Part shown: in pieces, positions 1 to 9,503 of the stretch
Numbering within the stretch: position 1 is the stretch's first letter
Layout of the letters: each line of letters begins with the position of its first letter
Source: Terriglobales bacterium
GTDB taxonomy: Bacteria; Acidobacteriota; Terriglobia; Terriglobales; Acidobacteriaceae
Direction: 5' to 3'
Length of the DNA stretch: 64,000 bases
Assembly: GCA_035561515.1 (NCBI GenBank)
Contig: DATMXP010000053.1
Span: 1-64,000, forward strand
Translations under genes and position numbers: made by a program
Notes under the pieces: generated by a model
Database searches by the model: none
What the model was told of the DNA's origin: nothing
Seen by the model: the letters and a program-made list of their open reading frames with translations, nothing else

Positions 1-543
1 GCGCATATATGAGAACAAAGGAGTTAGAAAAAGCCAGTCGTTAGTCGTTGGTCGTTGGTTGTCGGCAAAGGCTCTTCTCCTAGCGAGTCGGTGGTGGCGA
101 TAGGGATTCTTCCCCTTCCGCTTCACTTCGTTTCAGCGTCAGGGTCAGAATGACAAACCCAAAAAACCCAAGTACAGAGGTTCTTCGGCTACGCCTCAGA
201 ACTCAGAATGACAACCCCCCAAAACCCAAGTACAGAGGTTCTTCGGCTTCGCCTCAGAACTCAGAATGACAAAACAAAAACAAAATTTGTCTTCACCACC
301 TACATTTTCAGGATAGCAATTTGGAAGGGGGCACTATGCCAACATTCAAGAAATTATATTTGCCGTTAAATCAGGAACTTACGAGTTTTTGAAGGCGTTG
401 ACCCCCTTGACACGGTTTTTCCTGAATTGGGAAAGAACATGAGCGCAAGTGATGCGTGTGCAAGTCGAGGCTAACGCAATTGTTCGGCACCCCATCCTGA
501 CACCCAAAATCTCAGGGCGAAAGGATGGGGTGCTCGCAAGGTT
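1..543. repeat. Gene-free stretch with a two-copy 49-bp direct repeat
   Basis: No gene is supported here. Two 49-bp copies (166-214 and 224-272) differ at a single base (A or T in the middle of the ggct-cgcc core) and are spaced 58 bp apart. Each carries an imperfect inverted repeat (TTCTTCGGC facing GCCTCAGAA) and ends in CAGAATGACAA. A degenerate third end (GGTCAGAATGACAAA) lies at 142-157. Positions 36-66 contain a short GTCGTTGG-type tandem run. The rest of the stretch, downstream of the DUF4139 gene on the minus strand, shows nothing I recognise. The copies look like dispersed intergenic repeat units. Confidence 0.6.
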
Positions 544-2700
544 TTACTGGCCTGCAAATTCCTCGTCGAAGCTGATGTCCATGAGCGTTCGGGTCAGTTC
601 CTTGTTGGCCTGTTCGCGCTGGGAGCGGATGGAGTCGACTTCCTTCCGAAGGGCGATCAGGCGGTCTTCCTGCGAGTTGAGTTGTGTTGCATAACGCTGG
701 AGCAGGGACTTCTCTTCGGCGCTGCCTTTCAGGGCCTTCATATTTTCGCGAACGCGGTCCTGATCGGCGCTGATGGAGTTGACCTCCTGTTCCCGAAGAC
801 TGATCTGCTGGTCGAAGCCAGCGATCTGGTTCTTCTGGTCGAGGATCTTGCGGAAAGCGGTTTCGATCTCGGGTTTGAGCACGCGCTGACGCGAGTAAAG
901 AATCACGTCGTCGGAGGTCAGGTTGGTGAGATACACGCGCGTTTCCAGGGGATGAAACTCGGCGATTTCGAGCTTGGCGTTGGAGTTTGGCTCGACCTTG
1001 ACGAGGAATCGGTGCAGCGACTCGGTGCTCTCTTCGGGCTTAATGCCGTCAATGAACTTCCATCCCTGGCGAGCGGGGTGTTCGATGACGACATTGCGGG
1101 CTTCCTTGTCGGAATTGTGGATGGTGAAGGTCTTCTTCGCGCGCTCCTGACGGGTAACGGTCATCAACCCGCGGACGATACGAACGCGGGAGATGGGCTG
1201 GGGATCGGATTCGTCCTGCGAAGTGATGCGGATGGAGGAGTCTCCGGCGTACGAGAGCAGGCGGCGCTCGTCGGGCTTGATCGGCTCAAGTAAGCCTTCC
1301 CCGGCGAAGCTATTGCCTTCGACGATGCTGAAGCTGCCTGAGTCGAGCGTGGCGCCGCTGGTATTGCGCATCCAGAGAGCGTTGCGCGGAGTGCGTTCCC
1401 GTTCGTTCCAGAGCGTGACTTTCTGCGCCTCAATGCGGGCCTGCACGATGGGAACGAGTGCGGACTGATCTTTGCCAATGGTGATGGGCTGCTTGAGGTC
1501 GTAAGAGAAGAGTTCGCCAATCTCGCGTCCGGAAGCGGATTCGAATTGGGATTCCATGTAGCTGTTTTTGGCGACGTTGAATTCGTTGGTTCCCGGAGCA
1601 GGAGGAGGCGGTGGAGCTGACGGTGCGGTAAAACCCCTGCCAGCGCCGATTCCGGCACCGGAACCACTCCCTATCATCCCGCCAATGCTGCCGCCGCGGA
1701 CACCACCTGGCACACCGCCGACAATCCCTTTGGGACTTACCAGACTGTCGACATGTGATTCAGACAGTTCAACGGTAGCCTGGTGCGTTTGCGGAGCAAG
1801 TTGTGCCGTCTGCGGCAATCCGATTACTGGCCGACGTGCATAGTAAGGCGTCGAAAGGTTTTGCACGAATGACTGTGGCGCTCCGGCGACGAGGGACAGT
1901 TTCACGTCTTTCCAGTCCTCGCCGATGGTATTGTCCACGACTGCCCAGCCTTGCAGTAGCGGCAGCCGGGATGAGTCGGTGGGGATCACGATACGGTAGG
2001 TGGTCTTCCAGATTGGTACTTCGCTGATGTAGCTGACGAAGAGGTCGCGATCTCCGGTGCCGGTGGCGGAGATGGTCATGCGGCGGACGTCTTTCGCGCG
2101 GCTGGAACTGACCATGCCGAGGTAGCGATTGAGTTCACGGGCGAGATCGGCTTCGGCGATGCGGACGGTTGTGCCGGGATTGATCTCGAAGGTGCGCAGT
2201 TCGCCGGAGTCGGTGATGAGTGCGAGTTCGGTAGTCTGGATGGTTTCGTCGGTACGGGAGTTCTTTCGCTCGCGGGTCTCAACGCTCAGGATCTTGCCGA
2301 TTGCACTTGCGCTGCCATTGCGGACTTCGACGCGAGCGCCCCGCAGGGCGTTAAGCAACTGCTCGCGGGTGGGCTGTTCGCCAAGAGGGAGGCGGAGCCC
2401 GCGAAGCCGCTGGTCGAGCGGCGCGGTGGAGTTATAGCGAACTCCGGTAACGCGTCCTTCGCCGAGGTCGACGATGGTGAGGGACTTGAGGACGTCATCG
2501 AGTTGCGAAGTGGTGAAGTCGATGTTGACGTCCTGCGTGCCGCGAACGCGGCCGACGTGCTCGAAGTAGCCGACACCATTCTTGTAAAGGACAACGCGCT
2601 TGACGGGCAGGTGCCCAGGGGTGGCGTCTTCAGTGGTTGTGGGTTTGGGTTGGGCGGATGCGACAAGAGCAAAAGAAAGGATAACGGCCAGAATACGCAT
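544..2700 (-). CDS. DUF4139 domain-containing secreted protein
   Basis: A 718-residue protein with a Sec signal peptide ending near ASAQ (about residue 18). The N-terminal part (VVLYKNGVGYFEHVG) and the central WKTTYRIVIP segment are typical of DUF4139 proteins, which have no established enzymatic function. A Gly/Pro-rich low-complexity linker lies around residues 320-370. The last 100 residues are predicted coiled coil (heptads with Gln, Glu and Arg). ATG at 2700 is preferred over the in-frame TTG at 2703 because GGAGG lies six bases upstream. It follows the ABC ATPase on the same strand but is separated from it by a strong terminator, so it probably has its own promoter. Cell-envelope location is inferred. 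Confidence 0.85.
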   Translation of the reverse strand: MRILAVILSFALVASAQPKPTTTEDATPGHLPVKRVVLYKNGVGYFEHVGRVRGTQDVNIDFTTSQLDDVLKSLTIVDLGEGRVTGVRYNSTAPLDQRLRGLRLPLGEQPTREQLLNALRGARVEVRNGSASAIGKILSVETRERKNSRTDETIQTTELALITDSGELRTFEINPGTTVRIAEADLARELNRYLGMVSSSRAKDVRRMTISATGTGDRDLFVSYISEVPIWKTTYRIVIPTDSSRLPLLQGWAVVDNTIGEDWKDVKLSLVAGAPQSFVQNLSTPYYARRPVIGLPQTAQLAPQTHQATVELSESHVDSLVSPKGIVGGVPGGVRGGSIGGMIGSGSGAGIGAGRGFTAPSAPPPPPAPGTNEFNVAKNSYMESQFESASGREIGELFSYDLKQPITIGKDQSALVPIVQARIEAQKVTLWNERERTPRNALWMRNTSGATLDSGSFSIVEGNSFAGEGLLEPIKPDERRLLSYAGDSSIRITSQDESDPQPISRVRIVRGLMTVTRQERAKKTFTIHNSDKEARNVVIEHPARQGWKFIDGIKPEESTESLHRFLVKVEPNSNAKLEIAEFHPLETRVYLTNLTSDDVILYSRQRVLKPEIETAFRKILDQKNQIAGFDQQISLREQEVNSISADQDRVRENMKALKGSAEEKSLLQRYATQLNSQEDRLIALRKEVDSIRSQREQANKELTRTLMDISFDEEFAGQ

Positions 2701-2833
2701 CAAGGGCCTCCTTCGGGTGAACGCGAATGATATCGCGAGCTGCTGAGTTAACGGCAGAAATACTCAGTCAGTTACGAAAATAGAACGAGGAACTTTCCCG
2801 AACTTGCACTGAAGAAGATGGCAGAAACAGAAA

Positions 2834-2851
2834 CCCCGCTCGAAAGCGGGG
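2834..2851 (-). terminator. Rho-independent terminator after the ABC ATPase gene
   Basis: A perfect 7-bp stem CCCCGCT/AGCGGGG with a four-base loop, followed on the minus strand by TTTCTGTTTCTG. It lies 22 bases past the ATPase stop and separates that gene from the DUF4139 gene. Confidence 0.8.
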
Positions 2852-2873
2852 TCGTTGTGAAGAGGGAATTCGG

Positions 2874-3644
2874 CTACTGATCGAAGCCGATGCCGCGCTT
2901 CTTGGTGCCGCGGTCGTCTTTGTAAACCTGACCGTCCTTAATGTGAATGACACGATGCGCGTACTCGGAGATGTCGTGCTCGTGGGTAACGAGGACGATG
3001 GTGTTGCCCTGTCCGTGCAGGCGATCGAAAAGAGCCATGATTTCAAGGCCGGTTTGCGAATCGAGGTTACCGGTCGGTTCGTCGGCGAGGATGATGGAGG
3101 GCGTGTTCACGAGGGCGCGCGCGATAGCAACACGCTGGCGCTGTCCACCGGAGAGCTCGTTGGGCTTGTGATTCATGCGTGAGCCCATGCCAACGGCTTC
3201 GAGCGATTTCTTCGCACGTTCAAGACGCTCTTCCGGAGAGATGCCGGCGTAGATCAAGGGAAGCTCGACGTTATGCAGAGCACTGGCGCGAGGGAGCAGG
3301 TTGAAGGTCTGGAAGACGAAACCGATTTCCTTGTTACGGATGCGCGCGAGTTCGTCGTCGTCGAGTTCGCTGACGAGTTGTCCGTTGAGCCAATAGCGGC
3401 CCTGGCTGGGCGTATCAAGGCAGCCGATCAGGTTCATCAGGGTGGACTTGCCGGATCCGGAAGGGCCCATGATGGCGACGTACTCGTTGCGCTCGATGCG
3501 GACGTTCACACCACGTAACGCGTGCACCTGCTGCTCGGAACCCATGTCGTAGGTTTTCCAGAGGTCCTCGGTGCAGATCATGCAGCTCTCAGGAGGAGCT
3601 TGCGGTTCAGTGTCATTGATATTGCTGAGTTGCGTGGTGGCCAT
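2874..3644 (-). CDS. ABC transporter ATP-binding protein (MacB/LolD-type)
   Basis: A 256-residue nucleotide-binding subunit. Visible motifs: Walker A GPSGSGKST, Q-loop region GFVFQTFNLLPR, signature LSGGQRQRVAIARAL, Walker B IILADEPTGNLD and the switch histidine in VTHEHD. The LSGGQRQRVAIARAL and ADEPTGNLD spelling is that of the MacB/LolD/FtsE group, which powers mechanotransmission-type export or lipoprotein release. ATG 3644 is preferred over TTG 3656 because GGAG precedes it. A MacA-like adaptor gene lies just upstream on the same strand. No permease (FtsX/MacB fold) follows within the window, so the membrane partner must be encoded elsewhere or lie beyond position 1 after the DUF4139 gene. 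Confidence 0.93.
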   Translation of the reverse strand: MATTQLSNINDTEPQAPPESCMICTEDLWKTYDMGSEQQVHALRGVNVRIERNEYVAIMGPSGSGKSTLMNLIGCLDTPSQGRYWLNGQLVSELDDDELARIRNKEIGFVFQTFNLLPRASALHNVELPLIYAGISPEERLERAKKSLEAVGMGSRMNHKPNELSGGQRQRVAIARALVNTPSIILADEPTGNLDSQTGLEIMALFDRLHGQGNTIVLVTHEHDISEYAHRVIHIKDGQVYKDDRGTKKRGIGFDQ

Positions 3645-3720
3645 GCGGTTCTCCAAACGTCTTACCCTTTTATTACGCCGGAAACTTGCTGTTGGTTCCC
3701 GAAATCCAAAAAGTCGAACA

Positions 3721-3740
3721 GGCGGGCCGTTCAGCCCGCC
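3721..3740. terminator. GC-rich hairpin between macA-like and ATPase genes
   Basis: Stem GGCGGGC/GCCCGCC with a six-base loop, followed on the plus strand by CTAGTCTTTT and on the minus strand by TGTTCGACTTTTT. It sits between two minus-strand genes expected to be co-transcribed and could attenuate the ATPase gene. Either orientation is possible. Confidence 0.5.
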
Positions 3741-3771
3741 CTAGTCTTTTGACGGGCGGGCGCCCGGAAGG

Positions 3772-5166
3772 TTACGACTTTTCTTCTTCCTTCTTCGGAG
3801 CGGAGTTGTCGATCTTCACAGTAGCCCCGTTCTTCAGCGTACGAAGGACCTTGTAGCTGCCGGTGATGATCTCGTCGCCCTCTTTGAGTCCACTGGTAAC
3901 TTCGATGTCGGTGGTGCCGGCGATGCCGGTCTCAACCGGAACGAAGACGGCTTTCTTGTCACGAATCACGAAAACACCCTGCAACTCGTCTTTCGGGTTG
4001 GCAGTGGCTTGCGAAGCAGGAGCCGCGGCCTGAACGGCATCCTTGTCTTTCTTGCCCTTGGTTTTCTCTTCCAGATCGCCACGCTGCCGAACCGTGAGCG
4101 CCTGGATGGGGATGCTCATGGCGTTCTTCTTGGTCGCAGTGGTGATCTTGGCGGTGGTGGAGAGCCCGGGACGGAGGTTCTCCGGCGGATCGGTCAGAGT
4201 CACGACGACTTTGAAGTCTTTCGCTTCCTGGCTGGCGATGTTGGACTGAGAAGTGGAGACACCGGTGGAACGAACGACGGCGTTGTTGCCGATTTCGCTT
4301 ACGGTCCCGTGAAAGACCTTCTTGGGCATGGCGTCAATGGTGACTTCCGCCGGTTGTCCGAGACGAACGTTGACGATGTCGGTTTCGTCCACTTTAACTT
4401 CGGCGGTGATAACGGACATGTCGGCAAGAGTCATCAGGGTGCTGCCGGGCGAATTCTGAATGCCGACGACTACGGTCTCACCCTCGCGAACGGGAAGGTT
4501 GGTGATGACGCCGTCGAAGGGAGCAGCGTATTCGGTTTTCTTGAGAACGTCGTTGGCGCGAACCAGGGTGGCGCTAGCCTGAGAAATGCGACGCTGCGAT
4601 GAATCAAGTTGGGCATTCGCCTGTGCGATGCGCGCGCGGGCCTGTTCGGCCTGGGCGACGGCGGAATCGTAGGCGGCTTTCTTGGCGTCGTACTCGGCTT
4701 TGGCGATCAGCTTAGATCCGTACAGACCTTCCGCACGCTGATAGTCGAGCTTGGCGCGTTCGAGATCGGCGCTGGCACGTTCGAGGTCGGCCTGGGCAGT
4801 CTTGAGAGCGGCTGCCTGGGCGGTGGCGTCGGTACGAGCGACATCGAGAGCGGCCCGGTTTGCAGCAACATCAGCGCCAGGCTGAACGTTTTCCAACTGG
4901 GCCAGCATCTGGCCGCGCTTGACCCGATCGCCTTCTTTCACGAAGAGACGGGTGATGCGGCCGAAGGCGTTGGCACCAACGTTGACGTAAGTTTTGGGCT
5001 TGATCTCGCCGGAAGCGCTGACGGTGGAACTCAAATCCTGTTTGGTGACCTTATCGGTTTGAACGGTAGTCACATTTTTGCCGCTCCTCAGAACGGTGAA
5101 AGCTACTACGCCTACCAGGATGATAAGAATTACGAGTCCGAATATAAGTTTCTTTCGATTCTTCAC
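3772..5166 (-). CDS. Efflux periplasmic adaptor subunit (HlyD/MacA family)
   Basis: A 464-residue membrane-fusion protein. One N-terminal transmembrane anchor (residues 7-26, LIFGLVILIILVGVVAFTVL) is followed by the first biotinyl-lipoyl half (VFVKEGD-type segment RLFVKEGDRVKRGQML), a long Ala/Gln-rich alpha-helical hairpin (about 105-215), the second lipoyl half (YAAPFDGVITNLPVREGE), a beta-barrel domain and a membrane-proximal domain. The C-terminus is charged (KKEEEKS). Such adaptors bridge an inner-membrane ABC pump to an outer-membrane channel. It precedes an ABC ATPase, fitting a MacAB-type exporter for drugs, peptides or lipids; the substrate cannot be told. Confidence 0.92.
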   Translation of the reverse strand: MKNRKKLIFGLVILIILVGVVAFTVLRSGKNVTTVQTDKVTKQDLSSTVSASGEIKPKTYVNVGANAFGRITRLFVKEGDRVKRGQMLAQLENVQPGADVAANRAALDVARTDATAQAAALKTAQADLERASADLERAKLDYQRAEGLYGSKLIAKAEYDAKKAAYDSAVAQAEQARARIAQANAQLDSSQRRISQASATLVRANDVLKKTEYAAPFDGVITNLPVREGETVVVGIQNSPGSTLMTLADMSVITAEVKVDETDIVNVRLGQPAEVTIDAMPKKVFHGTVSEIGNNAVVRSTGVSTSQSNIASQEAKDFKVVVTLTDPPENLRPGLSTTAKITTATKKNAMSIPIQALTVRQRGDLEEKTKGKKDKDAVQAAAPASQATANPKDELQGVFVIRDKKAVFVPVETGIAGTTDIEVTSGLKEGDEIITGSYKVLRTLKNGATVKIDNSAPKKEEEKS

Positions 5167-5582
5167 GTTGCCTCTGCAGTAAGCGCGCGGGTCTATGCCT
5201 GCTTAAGCGCAAAAGGACCTACATCCGTCCTTGGTATTAATACGCACATCGTACCGGAAAAGTTCGCGAGATCCACGCGACTAATTGGTCGGTGACGGAT
5301 TTTGGAACGAGCGGCGGGCTCTCCCAACTATTAATGACGGACGAGAGTACGATTTATTATAGCCAATCCGGCAACGCTCGAATGCCAAGCCTAGAGGGGG
5401 AGATAGTCCCGATCTGGGACGAATTGCGGAATATAGGGGTAAACTGTCGGAACTTCATGCAAGTAAGCGGGTTAAGGGTGGTGCAGAGGTGTGCCGCAGT
5501 GGCATCCAGCCTTGATTCCAGAATGACAAGTACATACAATTCCAGTACACGCGCTAGGTGTCTCTCAGTGAGGTCTATTTCG
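5167..5582. other. Divergent intergenic region, no gene
   Basis: It separates the minus-strand adaptor gene from the plus-strand GWxTD gene and must hold both promoters. The reading frame of the GWxTD gene stays open through most of it (from 5292), but that extension lacks protein-like composition and a signal peptide, so I do not count it as coding. No repeat or RNA was recognised. Confidence 0.5.
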
Positions 5583-7289
5583 ATGTTGCAACGTTTTGGT
5601 AGGGCATTCCTTTTACTCATTCTTTCGGCCACCCTGATGTTCGGGACGGTGGTGTCCGCACAGGACAAGACCGGTGGCAATTCCGGACAGGGCACGGAAG
5701 TGGACCCGCTGAAGCGCCCGATTAGCGAGAAGCAACGCCAGGAGCAAGAGAAGGCGCTTAAGAAAGAGCTCGGCAAGACGTATAAGAAGTGGCTGGATGA
5801 GGACGTCCGCTGGATCATCAGCGACGAAGAAAAGGAAGCGTTCAAAAAGCTGTCGAACGACGAAGAACGCGACAACTTCATCGAGCAGTTCTGGGTACGT
5901 CGCGATCCCACTCCGGATACGGTGGAGAACGAGTTCAAGGAAGAGCACTACCGGCGCATCACCTACGCGAACGAACATTTCGCGGCAGGCATTCCGGGAT
6001 GGAAGACGGACCGCGGACGCATGTACATCATGTATGGTCCGCCGGACCAGATCGAATCGCACCCGTCGGGTGGCATCTACAACCGGCCGATGGAAGAGGG
6101 CGGCGGACAGACCTCGACGTATCCATTTGAAACGTGGCGCTATCGGTACATCGAGGCCATCCAGGAGCAGGAAGTCATTATCGAATTCGTCGATACCTGC
6201 ATGTGCAACGACTACCACATGACCATGGACCGTAGCGAAAAGGATGCGCTGCTGCATGTGCCCGGCGCCGGCGACACGCTTTATGAATCCATGGGAATGA
6301 GGAGCCGCGCGGACCGGTTCTCAAACGGCGGCATGGAGAGACTTGGCGAAGGTCCGATGGGCAACAACAGCCAGATGAAGCAGTTCGATCGGCTTGAGCT
6401 CTTCGCGAAGTTGAACCGTGCACCGGCGGTGAAGTTCAAAGACCTGGAAGAGATCGTCAGCCACAAGATCACGGTGAACCTGATGCCGTTCGATGTCAGG
6501 TTCGATTTCGTGAAGGTCACGTCGGATACCGTGCTGGTTCCGGTGACGCTGCAGATGAAGAACCGGGACATCACGTTCGTGACGAAAGAGGGAGTTGCCC
6601 GCGGGACGGTGAACATCTTCGGACGTGTGACAACCCTGACCGGGCGCGTGGCGCAGACCTTCGAAGACATCGTGCAGGTGGATTCCCCGGCGGAGTTGCT
6701 GCAGGCGGCTACGGAAAGAAGCTCGTTGTACTGGAAGGCGCTGCCGCTGAAGCCGGGTATGTACCGGCTGGACCTGGTGCTTAAAGACGTAAATGGCGAC
6801 CGGATGGGGACGTGGTCGAAGGGCATCCGAGTTCCGGAATTCGCCGAGGATAAGCTGGCATCTTCTTCCCTGATCGTGGCCGACCAAATGGAGAAGGTGG
6901 CTAGTAAAGCAGTGAATACAGGCAACTTCGTGATCGGAGCTACGAAGGTTCGCCCAAGGGTGGAGAGCGCCGACGGCAAACCGGCTGTGTTCAAGCGCGG
7001 CCAGAAGGCGAACTTCTGGATGCAGGTTTATGGTCTGTCGATGGATGAGCAGACCAAGCGGCCGTCGGCAAACATCGAATACGACATCATGAACCTGGGC
7101 AGTAAGAAACAGGTCGTGCACATGGTCGAGAACACCGCCCAGCTCGGAAATGTGGGCGAGCAAATCACGTTGGAGAAGAGCCTGCCGCTCGCGAGCCTTG
7201 AACCCGGCATCTATCAGATTACGATCAAGGTGAACGACAACGTGTCGAAGCAGGTAATCACTCCGACGGCGAAGTTCGCAGTCGAGTAA
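5583..7289 (+). CDS. GWxTD domain-containing secreted protein
   Basis: A 568-residue protein. The start at 5583 is chosen because it begins a clean signal peptide (RFGRAFLLLILSATLMFG, cleavage near VSAQ); the frame extends upstream to 5292 without a credible N-terminus. The GWxTD domain is seen at GIPGWKTDRGRMYIMYGPPD, preceded by the WIISDEEKEAFKKL segment usual for the family and followed by beta-rich repeats. GWxTD proteins are common in Acidobacteriota and Bacteroidota, are exported and have no assigned activity. The next gene starts 44 bases downstream on the same strand, so the two are probably co-transcribed. Confidence 0.88.
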   Translation: MLQRFGRAFLLLILSATLMFGTVVSAQDKTGGNSGQGTEVDPLKRPISEKQRQEQEKALKKELGKTYKKWLDEDVRWIISDEEKEAFKKLSNDEERDNFIEQFWVRRDPTPDTVENEFKEEHYRRITYANEHFAAGIPGWKTDRGRMYIMYGPPDQIESHPSGGIYNRPMEEGGGQTSTYPFETWRYRYIEAIQEQEVIIEFVDTCMCNDYHMTMDRSEKDALLHVPGAGDTLYESMGMRSRADRFSNGGMERLGEGPMGNNSQMKQFDRLELFAKLNRAPAVKFKDLEEIVSHKITVNLMPFDVRFDFVKVTSDTVLVPVTLQMKNRDITFVTKEGVARGTVNIFGRVTTLTGRVAQTFEDIVQVDSPAELLQAATERSSLYWKALPLKPGMYRLDLVLKDVNGDRMGTWSKGIRVPEFAEDKLASSSLIVADQMEKVASKAVNTGNFVIGATKVRPRVESADGKPAVFKRGQKANFWMQVYGLSMDEQTKRPSANIEYDIMNLGSKKQVVHMVENTAQLGNVGEQITLEKSLPLASLEPGIYQITIKVNDNVSKQVITPTAKFAVE

Positions 7290-7333
7290 GGCGCAAGAAC
7301 GGGTCCCCAATCCATCAAGTGGGGGTGGAACCT

Positions 7334-9019
7334 ATGGGCCGAAAAGTCGGATCGCTGATGCTGGTGATAGCAGTCGCACTAGGTGTGCCTGCTTACGCCA
7401 GCCAAGGTACGATCTCCGGCGTGGTGAAGAATGCTTCCGGAGTGCCCCAAATGGGCGCGATGGTGGAGGTGTTCGCGCGCGGCACATCGCACGTAGCGAC
7501 TGGATTTACGGATACGAAAGGTTTTTACACGCTGGCGCAGTTAATCCCCGGCACCTACGACGTCAAGGTAAGCGCGCCATCATTTCTTCCTACGTTACGA
7601 GAGAGTGTGAGCCTGAGATCAGGCGCGAACCTCGTTGTAAATCTGACATTAAACACACTGAGTGATGCAATCCGGTTCCTGCCGACAAAGCAGGGGACAT
7701 CGGATGATGACGACTGGAAGTGGACACTACGCTCCGCGGCGAATCGTCCGATCCTGCGAGTCAAGAATGGCGAACCACTGGTGATTGCCAATGGAAACGA
7801 TCGCGAGTTCCGGGCTTCCGTGGCATTCGTGGCGGGATCCGACGGCGACGCCTTTGGCGGGACGAACGAGATGAGTACGCGGTTCAACGTGGAACACTCG
7901 TTGTTCCAGACCGGTATGCTCTCGCTGGATGGCGATGTGGGATATGGTCCGGGTGCGAATGGAACTGTCCTGCGGACGTCTTATGTACATCGCATGCCCG
8001 ATGGCTCGCGCCCCGAAATCTCACTGACAGTAAGGCGATTTGCGATGTCGCCGACATCGGCGCTGCAAGACGCCGCGCTGGATGCGCTGTCATTCTCGGC
8101 ATCGGATAACTTCACGTTTGGCGATTTCGTGGATGTACGTGTTGGAAGCGAGTTCCAGTCGGTGCAATTCCTTGGCCGGGTGAATGCGTTTCGACCGTTC
8201 GGGTCGGTGGGAGTACACCTTTCGCCCGACACGGTGATGGAGTACCAATACGCGACTTCGGTGCCGAACACGAGGCGCTGGAAGGGATTCGATACGGCGC
8301 CGGCAGATTTGAGTGAGTCCGGACCACGAATGAGTCTGCTGGGAACTCGTTCCCTGATTGAGCGAGGCCGCCACCAGGAACTGTCGCTTTCCAAGCGTCA
8401 CGGAAACACTGCTGTGCAGGTGGCGTACTTCCATGACAGCATGAGGAATTCCGCCCTGACCGGGGTGGGCGATGTGCAGCAGGCGATGGAAGACATCCTT
8501 CCCGATGTATATTCCGGGACCTTTGCGTATAGCGGTGGCGACCTGAATACAAACGGAATGCGCGTGGTGGTGGAGCGGAGACTCTCGAATGGAATCACCG
8601 CGACCATGAACTATGCATTTGGTGGGGTTCTGGAATTGGACGGCAGCAATGTGTCCATCGCAGACCTACGGTCGAGCCTGGATTCGCAACTGCGGCACTC
8701 GGTAGCGGGAAAGGTAAGCGGCACGATCCCGCGTTCCAAGACCCAATGGCTTACTTCCTATAAGTGGACAAGCGGAAACGCCATTTCAACGGTGGACCTG
8801 TTCAATTCCGGTCCGGGGCAGACAGACCCTTACCTGAATGTGTTCCTGCGACAGCCGTTGCCGGGAACCAACTTCATGCCCGGAAAACTCGAGGCACTGG
8901 TAGATCTGCGCAACCTTCTCGCCCAGGGTTACAGACCGGTCGTCGGCCCGGATGGCCAGACTCTGTACCTGGTGCAAGCGGCCCGCAGTATCCGTGGCGG
9001 CCTGGCATTCGTTTTCTAA
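7334..9019 (+). CDS. Carboxypeptidase-regulatory-like domain outer-membrane protein
   Basis: About 561 residues. A signal peptide (LMLVIAVALGVPAYAS) is followed by a carboxypeptidase-regulatory (CnaB-like) domain (GTISGVVKNASG ... FYTLAQLIPGTYDVKVSAP), as found at the N-terminus of Oar/TonB receptors. The remaining 430 residues are rich in alternating beta-strand patterns typical of an outer-membrane barrel, but no plug domain is evident and the length is half that of an Oar receptor. ATG 7334 is chosen over GTG 7319 because GGGGGTGGA stands just upstream. Role in envelope interaction is inferred only. A strong terminator follows. Confidence 0.8.
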   Translation: MGRKVGSLMLVIAVALGVPAYASQGTISGVVKNASGVPQMGAMVEVFARGTSHVATGFTDTKGFYTLAQLIPGTYDVKVSAPSFLPTLRESVSLRSGANLVVNLTLNTLSDAIRFLPTKQGTSDDDDWKWTLRSAANRPILRVKNGEPLVIANGNDREFRASVAFVAGSDGDAFGGTNEMSTRFNVEHSLFQTGMLSLDGDVGYGPGANGTVLRTSYVHRMPDGSRPEISLTVRRFAMSPTSALQDAALDALSFSASDNFTFGDFVDVRVGSEFQSVQFLGRVNAFRPFGSVGVHLSPDTVMEYQYATSVPNTRRWKGFDTAPADLSESGPRMSLLGTRSLIERGRHQELSLSKRHGNTAVQVAYFHDSMRNSALTGVGDVQQAMEDILPDVYSGTFAYSGGDLNTNGMRVVVERRLSNGITATMNYAFGGVLELDGSNVSIADLRSSLDSQLRHSVAGKVSGTIPRSKTQWLTSYKWTSGNAISTVDLFNSGPGQTDPYLNVFLRQPLPGTNFMPGKLEALVDLRNLLAQGYRPVVGPDGQTLYLVQAARSIRGGLAFVF

Positions 9020-9041
9020 GCGACATTTGTGTGTGACATTG

Positions 9042-9065
9042 AACCTCGCCACGGCGAGGTTTTTC
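9042..9065 (+). terminator. Rho-independent terminator
   Basis: Nine-base-pair stem AACCTCGCC/GGCGAGGTT with a two-base loop running into TTTTT. It lies 22 bases after the stop of the barrel-protein gene. Confidence 0.85.
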
Positions 9066-9134
9066 TGTTGATTGACGCCGTGCTTGTTTCCCGAGTAATC
9101 TCGCGTGCTCATCTCTGAGCGACTTTGAGGACCT

Positions 9135-9503
9135 ATGAAGCCGTCTAGCCAAAAATTATCGCGCCGAGAGTTTGCGAAGACCGCTGCCCTAGGTACGGCT
9201 GCGATTACATTGCCGGCAAAGCTGTTTTCTGAACAAGAGAAGCCAGCACCGGAAGCAACGAAAGAAGAGAAGGCAACAGCCGGGCCAAAGCTTTCTCCTG
9301 CCAGCCAAGGCGAAGCCGATGCCACTTATGACTTGCTGATGAAGAAATACGGTGGCCGCTTCACGGCGGAGCAGAAGCAGGAAATCCGCAGGCTGGTGAA
9401 TCAGCAGCAGTCGGGTTTGGACAAACTGCGGGCCTTCCAAGTGGGAAACGGCGATGAGCCGGCCACAGTATTCCAGCCGTATCGCGGGGAGGTGAGGCGA
9501 TGA
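9135..9503 (+). CDS. Small Tat-signal protein of unknown function
   Basis: A 122-residue protein with a twin-arginine signal (LSRREFAKTAALGTAAITLP, residues 9-28). The mature part is short, starts with a Lys/Glu/Pro-rich linker and ends in a helical segment (FTAEQKQEIRRLVNQQQSG). No cofactor motif is visible. The stop overlaps the amidase start (ATGA at 9500), so the two are translationally coupled. It may be an exported partner or a small scaffold; I do not recognise the family. Confidence 0.75.
   Translation: MKPSSQKLSRREFAKTAALGTAAITLPAKLFSEQEKPAPEATKEEKATAGPKLSPASQGEADATYDLLMKKYGGRFTAEQKQEIRRLVNQQQSGLDKLRAFQVGNGDEPATVFQPYRGEVRR

Noticed and set aside
166..272. CRISPR-like repeat pair
   Set aside because: Only two units, 9-base spacing, and no cas gene in the window.
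682..1293. Long plus-strand open frame opposite the DUF4139 gene
   Set aside because: Composition mirrors the antisense of a well-supported gene; no ribosome site and no family pattern.
4009..5295. Two plus-strand open frames opposite the adaptor gene
   Set aside because: Gly/Val-rich shadow translations of the helical hairpin region of the adaptor; no independent support.
5292..5582. 97-codon N-terminal extension of the GWxTD protein
   Set aside because: It would place the signal peptide internally; ATG 5583 gives a normal exported protein.
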